Assembly: GCA_037179385.1 (NCBI GenBank)
Contig: CM074179.1
Coordinates: 35,365,905 to 35,429,904 of the forward strand
Reading direction: 5' to 3'
Length of the DNA stretch: 64,000 nt
From: Holothuria scabra
Taxonomy: Eukaryota; Echinodermata; Holothuroidea; Aspidochirotida; Holothuriidae
The notes under the pieces were generated by a model. The model made no database searches and was not told the origin of the DNA. It was given only the letters and a program-made list of their open reading frames with translations. This document shows, one piece after another, positions 1 through 12,100 of the stretch (within the stretch, counting starts at the first letter, position 1; each line of letters starts with the position of its first letter). The position numbers and the translations under genes were made by a program.

Positions 1-794
1 TTGATGACTTATTTTAAAGTGTGGTCAAATAATAACACTTTTGTTGTAACTTTTAACCAGCCTCCCTCGGTTACTTTAACCAGGAAATGTTTGGTTTAAT
101 CTGAGACCCCAATACTGGTTTAATCTAACCAACCTGCTTTTTTAAGTGTGAGTGAGAAAGGAATGTTATATTACAGGAAGATAAGCATTTCCGGAGAAAG
201 AGGTGAGAAAACTTTATTCAAACTCCATATAAAACTTTCCTTTTCCTCCGTCTCCTAATCCTTTTTCCCAAACCCTTTTCTGTAAGTATTATTGAGATTT
301 CACTCTATCATGCTTTTAAATTATAAAGTCGTGAATACAACAAATAGTGTTGCTTTCTGAATTGAGAGTAATCGCGTGATTTTCTGAATAAAGCATTAAT
401 TGGTTAGGGGCAATACACTAGTTGAGTAAAGACGTCTTGAGAGAATTGAATATTGTTGCTACTTTTTAAAAAAGAAATTGAAAGCAATGCCTTTTGCACG
501 TTAGTTCCTTTTTACGATGCCAGTGAAAATTTATCCGAGACGGTCTGAGGTGTGTTCGCCGTACTGTGGGAAGGGGAAGGTAGAAGTTTTGGTGCAGTGA
601 CAGTGTGGCCCCGCCTCATACGCTTATGGTTTCGAGCTTTTTAATCACACATTTCAATTTTATCTGAAAATATGAAACAATGTACTTTGAAGTATTTTTA
701 ATTATAAAAATTTAAGACTACCCAACATGAACTACAAACGAAAATGCAAAATTACCCATATACGAAGGTAAAAAAATAAGAATTGTAGATTTTT
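1..794. other. Left edge, no gene recognised
   Basis: AT-rich sequence without a supported ORF, RNA gene or repeat shared with the rest of the window. Confidence 0.5.
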
Positions 795-1869
795 TCCCTC
801 TTTTGTAGGGGAGGGGAATGGGCGGGGCTGATGTGCTCCCCTCTTAATTCACTCTGCACCTTTCTGAGTTCACAGTCTCCCCATTTACAAGACCCTAAGT
901 TTTGTTATTGCTTTTTTATCGTAGGCTTGTGCAGTGCCTACATGGAGCTGGACTTGCTTCAGATAGTAAATAAATCAAAGTTCATAATTGAGATATACCC
1001 TGAAAGTGTTTTAATACCGATAAATTATTTAGCAAATATCTTTGAAGACTAAAAATTCAAAACAAGATAAAACGATAATGGAAAACATGCAGTGGTCTAC
1101 CCGTTAGGAATCTTAGTAAAATGCTTCATATAGGCCTATGTGAAAAGAACCCAATTATTTGCAGTGTAATTAAAAACAACAACATTACTTTAAATTTTGA
1201 AGTCTGAATTTAAAAAAATCGATTGTCAAGGATGGCAAGGGAGACAAATCCTTCCAGTTGTTTTGACCAACTTTTTTTTTTTTGGGGGGGGGGGGGGAGA
1301 GGTGCAAACCAATGGTGTAAATGACCTGAAAGCTTTTAGGTTTGTTAATTGTGAAGTATTGTTCTTTACAGAAGTGAAGCTCCCTGAGGAGCAGAACTTG
1401 CCACTTAAAAGCTGGTTTTGGGAGTTGGCCCAGTTGGGGAGACCTTAGAAAAAATGAAACGTCCAGTCTTTCCTCTTTATATTTTATAGACAAATTGTAT
1501 GGTTTCAGGAGATATTAATTTAGAACAGGGACATGAAGTATTTCTTCCAATACGAAAAGAAGTTTGGCATCTATCTGATCTAATAGAAACCTATTTCAAA
1601 CTATCATGTTCTAAATCAGATCCAGATCGCCCGATGTTATCAGAATCGCGATTACGTGTATGGCTTTATCATGGTGCATTTTCACTTGTCTCGTTCTCTG
1701 ATCCTCCTCTGTGCTTCAACGGAAGTGGCTCCAAATGAATTACGCAATACAATCACACGCGCGTGTGCATCAAAATGTTAAAAAAAAGGGAAGAAAAAAA
1801 ATGAGAAAGCACATGTGTGGATTCTTGTCATTCTATCCCCAGACAGGAAGTCGACAAAAGGGCACCGTT

Positions 1870-2062
1870 GATCTCGTGTCAACGTTGATCCGGGTAGCAT
1901 TTACACTACAAATTTGATCGCCTGCGCGGGGTCTGATTTCTACTGATTACTAGGATCAAATTTGGGCGATCCGATCAGTATGTGATCTGCATTTACAATA
2001 CAAATTTGATCTCGAGCAGTTGATCAGATCCCGCGCAGGCGATTAGACCGGGATCTCGTGAA
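1870..2062. mobile_element. GATC-rich element with inverted ends, block A
   Basis: The segment holds CGCCTGCGCGGGGTCTGAT and, inverted near the other end, GATCAGATCCCGCGCAGGCG. The motif ACTACAAATTTGATC or a near copy occurs twice in direct orientation. A diverged copy sits at the same place in block B, so the insertion is older than the duplication. No coding capacity. Confidence 0.5.
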
Positions 2063-2691
2063 AAACACTCTTAGCTTACACTCCAACTAATAAACAGGGT
2101 AAAAAACTTTTATTTTGGAACCAGCTTCTGTTTATACGTTAGATAAAATAATTTGTAAATTATGAAAGTTTAAACATTTTAATTGCAATTCGTTTGTATT
2201 GTAATTTTTACCCTGTAGTAGCATTGGTGCTTGATTTGAGTTAATTATTTGAGTTTAAAAAATCTGTAAAAAAAGAACTAACACTTTCTCCATAAGGAAA
2301 ACCATAGAACGGAATGAAACTATATTGACAAAAATTGTATGAGTTTAGTTTCTTTGGCTTTAATTGTTACTATGAAAATGTACAACCGAAATAAAAACAC
2401 TTTTTCGAAGTTTAAATATTTTCTTTTTTCTGCATCAACACACACGCTGGAAAAACATCGAATTCTAAATGTGCCGTTCCCATCAAGTCGTCTGAGAGTA
2501 ATACTTTTAGAGTCAAAAACGTTTTTAAAACGGTGAATGACTAACTCGAGTCCTCGGCTCAAAATCAGAAGAAGGCTAATACAACTAGCCATATACCTCC
2601 TAGGTGCAGTACTGTCAAAAAACGCATCACAAAAAAGTTGTGAAAAATTTTTATCCTAAGGATACCGATCCATGACACTGCTTTTAAGTCT

Positions 2692-3158
2692 TTAAAGAGG
2701 GCGCACTTTCATTTCTGTGTACTTGATCCCACAATCGTTCCCGGAAAGACCGTGCCAAAAAATAGTTTGTCCACTACTTCCACTTTGTTTACCGTTCAAA
2801 TTTGAAAACGCGCAACTGTATGAAATTGAAAGGGAGTTGCGGCAATTACTATCCTGAAAACACTTACTAAAAGTTTGTGTGGAATGGTCGCATGGACTCG
2901 AAGAACTTTCGCCCCTGTGTTTGTACCACCAGGCACCTCCGTGTACAGCAGCACAGTTTCCGCCAAAATAATAATAATAACAGTAATAGCGGCAATTATA
3001 ATAATAATAATAATAATGTCTATAGCAATAATAATAATAATAATAACAATAATAATAATAACAATATGGGCACTGTTTACTAACCCCATTACCGCCGTCA
3101 TTGTCTGTACCACTCGAACTAAACGGTTGGTTGTAGTGATGTCTCATAGCGTCGTAGC
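2692..3158 (-). CDS. Gene A exon 9: fibrinogen C-terminal subdomain with Tyr/Cys microsatellite insert
   Basis: Acceptor TTCAACAG, phase 1. It begins GYDAMRHHYNQPFSSSGTDN, with the calcium-site motif TDND. A 33-residue block encoded at 2968-3066 follows, with 24 Tyr and 5 Cys read from an interrupted ATA/TAT repeat. Then come FGGNCAAVHGGAWWYKH, a Cys-containing spacer, CAFSNLNGKQSG and GIKYTEMKVRPL before TAA. Ordinary fibrinogen domains have only a few residues between DND and GNCA. The spacer between WWY and SNLNG is also longer than usual. Confidence 0.9.
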
Positions 3159-6100
3159 CTGTTGAAGGTAACGAATAAGTGGAATATGAAAATGAAATAA
3201 CAGATATATTAGAGGACGATTTATAGAAAAGGTATGGGTTTTGCTTAGTTTCCTTGACTGAAATTGACTTTTTTAAACTACTTAGAACAATGACAGCCAT
3301 ACATATTCATCTGTCCTATATCCATATATGTCTATCTATCTAATCAATCAATCTATTTGTCTCTCTGTCTTCTATCTATCTATTTACGGAAGTGATCTCT
3401 GTCACCGGCTTATCAGAGTTTGAAAAGGATATATGTTTACAGATCTGTAAAGCGCACTCTCGTCGAAACATTGACCCCTGTCTGGAAGCTCGAACAGCTA
3501 GGACTGGCTTTATAGCCATTCTGTAAAGGCATCTGCTCGTAGAGCAGGCGGTTTGGGCCCGTGGCCCAGTGGAGGCGGTAAAATTTTCGTCCAGGCAGAT
3601 TTTCAGTTTGATTCATTCTTCATATACTGAATTATTTTCACTCTGCTTCATTCTACATACATGCTACTGCCCTCACATTTTAATTTTAATAACTTCTAAG
3701 GATTTATTTATTTATTTTTTTTGTGTGTGTGTTGATGTGTTCAGCATAAAAATTAAGTTGTTTCTTCAATGAAAAAAAAATACAAAGGATCCCTTGCTTT
3801 TAATCTATACGAACTGTTAACACCTGTAAATATCTGCAAATATATTTTTCCTTCAACTTTTGAATGTATTTATATATTCAGAGTGAATGAAGTTTTTCCT
3901 TCAAATGGGGAAAAATCTGTGCAAAGAGGTACTCAGTGCAAACAATTATTTTATTATTCTAAATATCCGATTTATTAGTAGTCATTGTAAATATTTGTTT
4001 GGTTGTACGCATGTACTTGGAGACGGAAATAAACTTTCCTTCAAAAAAGTGTTTTTAATTCTAAAAAGAGTAGTTCCCAAACATTTTAAGCTTTCTCCTG
4101 TAGAATTGAAAAGATAATAAGTTTTTCTTTCCAATGATATTTTAATGGGATTTGGTGCATTATTCAAAAAGCAAATTTAAGTTAGAAAATATCTTGTTAG
4201 TATTGGGATTTGGTGCATTATTCAAAAAGCAAATTTAAGTTAGAAAATATCTTGTTAGTATTTATATTTAGTATTTCCATGAATTTAGACTAAGGCTAGA
4301 CATGGTATGCATGGAAAAGGGGACTCTTGGGAGAACTCGGCCTCTATGCGGAAAAAATAAACTCTCCGCCTTTTCCTTTTAAACTAACATCGATTTTTTG
4401 AATAACCCCCCTTTATTGCGCTTTGGTTTTAATTTAACCAGAACAAGTGTTTTAATTTTGGATTGAAACAAAACCGTTAGCCCATCGTTATGTTTCACTG
4501 TGTATAACCTTCAACGTAGTCTTTAGTTGCTCCAAAACAATGGTTTGAACAACAGCGGTTGCAATAATTTAAGTAAGTCAGACCTATTGTTCACAGTTTT
4601 ATAGGTCGCTTGTCTGTAGAACGTTCCACCGCACGTTTAAAAGTACGTTCATTCAAACTTACTTCAATTACGTTTTGTTGCACTTCAATCTGTGAAATAT
4701 CATAAGATATGGTAAAGAGGAAACTGAGAGAACTTAAGATTGTAAAATTTAGACTGTGACAATATGACATCCCGTGGCAGCGAGAGGGAATACCAAAAAA
4801 CATACTTAACGTTTTTAGACATTTTAAACCAAAAGCCTTAGTTGATCTGGTGCCAATGTTTTTATTAAGACAGGTCTAGTACTAGACTGAGTACAATACG
4901 AAATTACGTCTGCCTTTTTGAGCTTAACTCCTGCTTTCAAACTTTCGGTAATGAATCCTTTTTATTATTGAAATTAATGTTCATATAAATATTTCAATTG
5001 TAAAATAATTTAATAAAATTATAAAAACTTCATGCTAATTCATTAACCGTTTTCATAACCAGTTTGCCTTAAAGCTTTGAAAAATTGATTTTTGGTCGAT
5101 AAAATTACCACAATATTTACAACGTTGGCTTGACGAACATCAAAGGAGTTTCTTTTTTCAATTTGGATTGATTTACCTGAAATCATCTTTAGCATTTTAT
5201 TAACTCTGAGTTTCAAACTAACCTGCATTTCCACTGTAACTTCCAAGCACGGTCATTCGATACTTGGTTCCTTCATTTCCGATACGAAATCCGTTGTACA
5301 CGGCTCTGTAATGCCTGTTACCAGAGTCAATCATATCAATACGGAGTTGATAATCTCTTTGACTCGTGAGGTAGTGAATTTTATCATTTCCGAGCCAAAA
5401 GTCTTCGTCCAATTCCCCAAATCCGCGTTTGTAAGAACTCCAAGAGAGATAGAAATCTCGCGTGGAGTCTGGAACGCGTCTCTGCAAAACCTTCGTAAAG
5501 AAATGCATTAGAAAGGTAGTAAAAACGTTTTTCTCATATCCTCTCAAACGCAATGACTTCACCAAAAGTCGTCATGACAAACCACCACACTGCCAGAGGC
5601 ACCTTGTTTGTACGAATGTGTTGCATATATGCTCAACGATAGATAGAGGAAAAAACTTTCCTACATTATTTACAAAGATATTGGATCCCAAGTCCAAAGA
5701 ACTGTTTATCATGCGAAAGCCCAAGTAGGCCTTATCCTTTTCACTATTAGAAAGTTCTCCTTTACAAGTGATTTTGAACTAAAATTTGTTCCATTCTTAG
5801 CGGAACTTAAGATGCATGGAAGCAATAGGTTCCTATACCCTGTCCACTTAAACCGAAATTTTAGCAATTCTAAAAGTCTCCGAACAATCACAGTACATTT
5901 CAGATTACGCTAAAATACAGGTGTGTAGTTCTGTGATTAAACTTAAATAGATATATTGCATACCGTCCATCGTCCTTCTGATATGTTGCAATAAACCCGA
6001 AACTCCTGCCAATTGGAAGGTAGGATGTAGTACAACCCGCTGCCGCTATATCCGTCAGTTGATGGAACTTCATCACAGTCCACTGGCCGTCGACATCTTG

Positions 6101-9100
6101 ATCCGTCCAGTAAGTAGCCTCGATTACAGTCACAGGTTTCTCCATCACCAACAAAGCCTGTATTGCAAGAACAGCGCCCTCCGTCGACTGTACTTGTACA
6201 TCTTGCGTTTTGATCACATGCGTAATTAGCGCAAGTGAGACCGTTACTATTACAAGAACACCTCTGTGAACACTGGCTATTTATGTATGATTCTCCAACC
6301 TGCAGTAAGTAAAACAAGGAAAACATTAAACATATGAATAGCATACTTTTCCTGAAAGTATAGATTCGTGCTTCTTTGTCAACCTTAATCGTATTTCAGT
6401 ACCTCCGCGCTCCAGGTGCGTAGAAAATCAAGCAATAATCGACTGTACCTAACGCCGGACGCTTCAGCAAGTTCTTAGATCATACTCAAGGTATAAAGCT
6501 ATAAGCGGGTTGACGTGACTGTCCCGATGACATACAAAACCTTATTCCAACAAGTTTATTTTTGAAAATACTTATAAAAGGATTACTTTGGGGTTAATTT
6601 TTCTGCTGCCTCTGACGAGGTGAATGAAAACCGAATACTTACAAATTAATTTACCTTAATCAAGAGTGAAAATTGAATCCTATTTACCAGAATAACTTTG
6701 CCGGCCGCCGAAGAGTAACAAGGACATTCTTCAAGAGGAACGCAGTCATTCCCTCTCAAAAAGAATCCATTAGGACAAACACATCTGCTTGTTTCTTGAC
6801 AATTATTCTGACAGTTCGATGGAGCTTCACAAGTCCTTTCACATGTGCAATTAGTATATATCATGTTGGTAGGACATAAAGGTCTACAGTCGCGCCCATC
6901 ACCAATGAAGCCAGTATTACAAGCACAACGCCCTCCTTCACTGGAACGTATACACCTTGCGTTAGGATGACAATTGTAACTACTACATGTCAAGCCACTT
7001 TCACTACAAGAGCATTGCGTTGAACATTGGTCGTTAACGACGGATACGCCCATCTATAAAAGGAGGTAGGTAACGGGTACATATTAGCAAGTAAAATGTA
7101 ATACTTAAATCACGTACTTAAATCAAGTTATTTCTCGCATTTGATGGGGCGTAATCGAAAGATGTTCATCTGAGTGATATAATTGACAATTATTCTCATC
7201 TAACCAAAAATTCAGCTTCCAATTTTATTTCTATAATTGATTTTGTCTTCACATGTAGGACAAAATGGGCCAAGAACTTTAATGGAAACATTTTCTGTTG
7301 AGATTTTATGAATGAGATCCCGTCAATTTTGATTTCTTTTTAAAGATTCAGTCCTTCAAAAAATGAAAACCATTTTTACCGTGTTGTGAATGTTCAAATG
7401 TCGAACAATTTAAAATCTATGTACTTATTGAGAAGTAATAAGAATAGATGGCCAAATAATGCTTAATCAGAAGCTAGGCCTATATATTTACCGGAATGAC
7501 TTTGTTAGCGGTTGCATAGTAGCACCGACATTCTTCAGGATTAACGCAATCACTTCCTTTCAAAACGAAACCATCGGGACAGGTGCATCTTTCTTCTTCC
7601 TGGCAATTATTCTGACAGCTCATTGGAGCTTCACAAGTCTTTTCGCATGAACAGTTTGTGTATATCATGTTGCTTGGACAAGATACTGGAATTATTTCTG
7701 AATGAGACAAAGCAATGATTTTCAATTTTAACATCTCATTCCTTGTATCTTACTAGAGTTACTTCCCATTTGAATGAACGTTCCTTGTGGATTAAGGCTA
7801 ATTATTTGTCCTTACTTTTCAGGAAACCATTCTAACTACCTCGCAAGATATTTGTATGAATTAGACTTAAAGATACAATAAAAACATACCAGGTGTTATG
7901 TCTGCTTCCCCCAATGAGGCCAGTGAATAGTTTCCCCATTCATCGCTGATTCGGAAGTAACTGTACTTCATAAATCCTGTTGATCCGTTGGAAATCGTAA
8001 TGTCCATACGAAGCTGGTACCTTTGTTGGTTTGTCAAATAGGATAGTTTTTCATTACCAAGAAAAAACTCACTACTTAAAAATCCGAAACCTTTCTCGTA
8101 ATCGACCCAGTTACGGGTAAAAAGAAGTGAACCGTCCTGACGACGCATGATAACCTGTTGGAAAAACGAAGCCAGAATTTTTATATAACAAATGCACCAT
8201 AACGATTACTTTTCTTGCAAAACCCTTGTATAGGCAGGATAAACGAAATAATTATGTAAATGATTCAAACTACTAAATACATTATTACGATTGATAATAT
8301 TTATGCATCTTCTACGAGTAGCTCCTTTGTCACCGGTACGTTAAAAGAATCGTAAACACTTTCAAGCTAGCGAAGATTTGGCAGTGTTGTTCCTTATAAA
8401 ATGTAACCGAGGTTTCTCAGTCTATTATATTTTGACAGGCTTTCCGAAAAACCCTTATTTTTACAAAGATCGAATACGCAAAGTCACTTTAAAAAAAAGA
8501 AAAAAAAAAGAAAGAAAATGTGCTAATGAAATTTTGGTTGAAAAGTCTAATGCCTAAGCCCTGCTTATTAATTTGTAAAATACTAAAAGAAAAAAGAAAA
8601 AAAAAATAAACCAGGCATACTTGCAGAACACAAATATAAAGAGATAAGAAAAGATTACACAAAACATTCTGGAAATTTTTTACCAGAACCTTTTCTGTCA
8701 TCTTTATGTTCCTCTTTTCTGTATATTTGCACGAAGTTCGAGTGTGCCTCTTTTCCCAAGAAACATTGTTTTGATGGTAATGACTATCACTGTTCCTTTG
8801 TATATAAATAATAAGTGCACTTATAAAACATAAATTACAACAAAAAACAACCGCGACTCTGAACACTCGATTCTTTTGAAAAAAAAAATGGCATATAAGA
8901 CACATTTCTTCTTCTAAGATGATACAAAGAAATATGAAGCACACATCAATACATCTGTTAGAAATGTTGTAATCTTTGCAGCACAATTGTTGTAATCATT
9001 TACAATTAAACGAGGAGAATTAGTTTCTTTACAGAAAGCAGACCACCTCGGAAAAACTACTTTTCGAAGTGTATTTTGAAATTTTTACATAAAATGAAAA

Positions 9101-12100
9101 CAATTAACTCACTGTCCAACCCCAGGAGTCGAAACTGTTGTCGCAGTAAACTTCAAATGGGTATGGGAACCCATCTGGTTTTATTACATAGACTCCACTG
9201 GAATTTTTGCCCGAACATTGATCAAGGACTTCTTTGCAGTCACGTGGGTATGTTGGATGTTGATAGAAGAAATAGGCTATTTCCAGCCAAATAGAAAATA
9301 AATTAACATTTTTCTTCCAAATTTAATACTTGATTTCTAATAAAGCAAAACGATTTGAAGTACATTTTTGGGAAATCGAAATTAAAGAAATAGACTTATT
9401 AAGTTTTAAATGCTCAAACAAAGAGTACAAAGATAATAGCTCAGACACTGTCTAACGATTCAGTCTTTATTATAAACCCCAGCAATAGATACATCTCTTC
9501 GAAATGCGTGTAAGAAGAGCCTTGGACGTTGCATCATTTGCAAGAAATTATCCTTAAGCAACGAACAACTGAATTTCTATTTGCGGGAAACTTTTTTCTT
9601 GAAAAGAAGGCTATTATACTGCTTTATAATCTATCACCCTTTGCTAATAACTATTAGTTTTAAAAAGATAAATTTGCTTGAAAAACAAACGCAACATTTC
9701 CCTTCAATCGTTAAAAACAGAGACCATTGCCCAGCAAAGTAGTTATTTTGAATAATGATGTAAGGTTATTGTAGACATGTTTAAAATCCCTTAATCAAGG
9801 AACTCAACGAACCTTACTGGTTGAAAAATACTCCAACTAAAATTTTATTTTTCAATGTATGTTATACATATTTCTATTTTAATGCCCGTGGTGTCAGTAC
9901 TAGCGTTCGCATGCCAACATACGCTTCTTTGCGTTTACCTCCCATTTGAGGCGCCACTCTTTATCCTTGCATCATCAAAAATGATAATGGCCATGTTTGG
10001 TAAAACGAACTTTTTTATGTAAATTTTTGGTTTTGTTTGTGTTTATTATCACAATCGTTAATTAAATATTTATTTCATGTCTTCAGATGTAAGTCTGGTT
10101 CAAAGCGGCTATTCTGGGGTATCTGTACAGGTCTATTAAAGTTTACTTACTTTTTCCCGTTGTTACACTTGTGCGACCGACATTACCTTCCTGCATTTTG
10201 GGAGAAAAGAGAAAGAGTGATACACCGTCTTGAAATATTGGTTTTACTCCTCATTGTGTCTTGGCGAGTTCTACGTTCCACCTAACTTTTATTTCAGATG
10301 AAGGAGTTCCTTTGAATTTAACAACAACGTTTCAATTACACATAAAACTTAATCTAGCCATGATCTCTGCAGGAGGCAATAATCTGCTAACCTAACCAAA
10401 TGTCCGCCCTCGTATGAGAGTTGTGGTATATACACACGGTACTACCCTCTGTTGCTATCAAGGGGCGTAGAAGGGAATCAAACCATATTTGAAACCGAAC
10501 TTGAACTTGAACAACATCTGAACTTAAGTTTTCCATCCGACACTGCATAATTATTTTTGTTTTTCTGTCGTTAGATCTCATCTAACCAACAGACTAAGTA
10601 ACTGACTTGATTACTAAAGATACATATTCGGATACGTTATTGAATTTTAAAGAGACCAGTAATATCCCCTGTGTAAATCAGTGTAATGTGGAACAACGCT
10701 GTTGCCACACTCTACCCGTGAAATGTTGAATTCGTAGTGTATCACATTTCGGCTATAAATGACGTTTTCAATTATTTTCTAGGTTTTGGTAGATACGGGC
10801 TTTACATCTCAACTTGCAACCTTCTCCTTTAATCTAGCTTTGGTCAGGGAGATTTGGAAACTGGATTGTCGGGACAATGACTGCCCAGTTTTAATGTCTT
10901 TGGTACGACCCAACCTGGGATTCGAACCCCAGACATTTCGATTGAGAGTCGGATATTTTACGAGTTAGATTACACATTCGGTCCATTTAATTAGGGTGTG
11001 GCGACAACGTTTGGATGGACATAGCTCTACGGAGCTTCCTTCGTGCTAAAGGTCGTGCTTTCAAGGTCTCGAAATAGAGTCCAATAAAATTTTATTTGCA
11101 CAGCTCTTGAGACTCCACATAGATCTAATCTGGATAAGAATGTTACTACGAAAAATTTTGTCGTCTGCTTCATCTTTAGTACAGCCGTGGCGATTTTATC
11201 TGTTTTCATGGTTTTGCCATGCTCTGCTACTGATTGGTATCACAAATGATGTAACAGTGGCTTCAATTTGTATGTAATCGTAAACATAAATTTATATTTT
11301 CCAAAATTAAAGATCAAAATATCAATATATCCACCGATCCGGTGGGCGATCTTTGAACACGTATACGTAACTTGATTTGACAGTGCAACAAAAGGCCGAC
11401 AGTTACATACAACATTGCCGACATGTTCTAGAATATTAGTTTTGTGCAAGCTCGCTCCGACCAGAAGCTGCTCTTCCAGCTCCCTGCTCTTAAAAAATTT
11501 TATTGCACCTAGTTTTGTTTCTTTAGAAACCGTAATTTTGTCACATTTTCTACCAGAACTTTCGTTGCAAAAATTGATAACAATATCATAGGAACTACAA
11601 CAAACATATTTAATATATGTTATTATACGTGATTATAATCGCGTTGGAAGCTATCATTCTGTTCTAAGGCTTTTTCTTTCTTTTAGACTGCAAAAGAGCT
11701 GGGAGCTGTAAGGTCCTTGAAAAGAGTTAATAACAATTTACTTTATAGAATGATCTTATGATTCACGATTTTAGAGAGGTCACGTGTCCGTACTATCTGA
11801 CATCATCACTGAAGATGTAATTGGGGGACTCTACATAAGAAATCTCAATTGAATTTTCCACAAAGGCAACGGAATAGGGAAAACAAGCCAGTGGGCCACA
11901 ACTTGAAAAAAGGCCGTGACCGGCTCGACTTGAACCAATAGGTTGAAAACTGGGCTGTAAAACTCCATCTAACTACATAACTCAATTTAATTGTCTTTCA
12001 AAGCATCATTATACCAAAAAGAGTTCGGTTTTTACGTAAATCATCTCACCTTGGTTCCTTTGGAAGAATTTGCTACAGCTGAAAATTTAATTGCTTACTC

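Noticed and set aside
2796..3165. Poly-Ile and poly-Asn ORFs over the trinucleotide repeat on both strands
   Set aside because: These are alternative frames of the ATA/TAT repeat. Only the minus-strand Tyr frame continues into conserved fibrinogen sequence on both sides.
3556..3625. Possible tRNA-like piece with TGGCCCAGTGG
   Set aside because: The A-box match is short and the B-box candidate is poor; no cloverleaf could be drawn.
5900..6217. Minus-strand ORF of 105 codons overlapping exon 7
   Set aside because: It is another frame of exon 7; the conserved EGF/fibrinogen frame is the supported one.
10037..10285. Plus-strand ORF of 82 codons, with a similar one at 62918-63286
   Set aside because: They overlap exon 2 on the opposite strand. 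The two translations do not keep a common protein, whereas the minus-strand exon keeps its splice sites.
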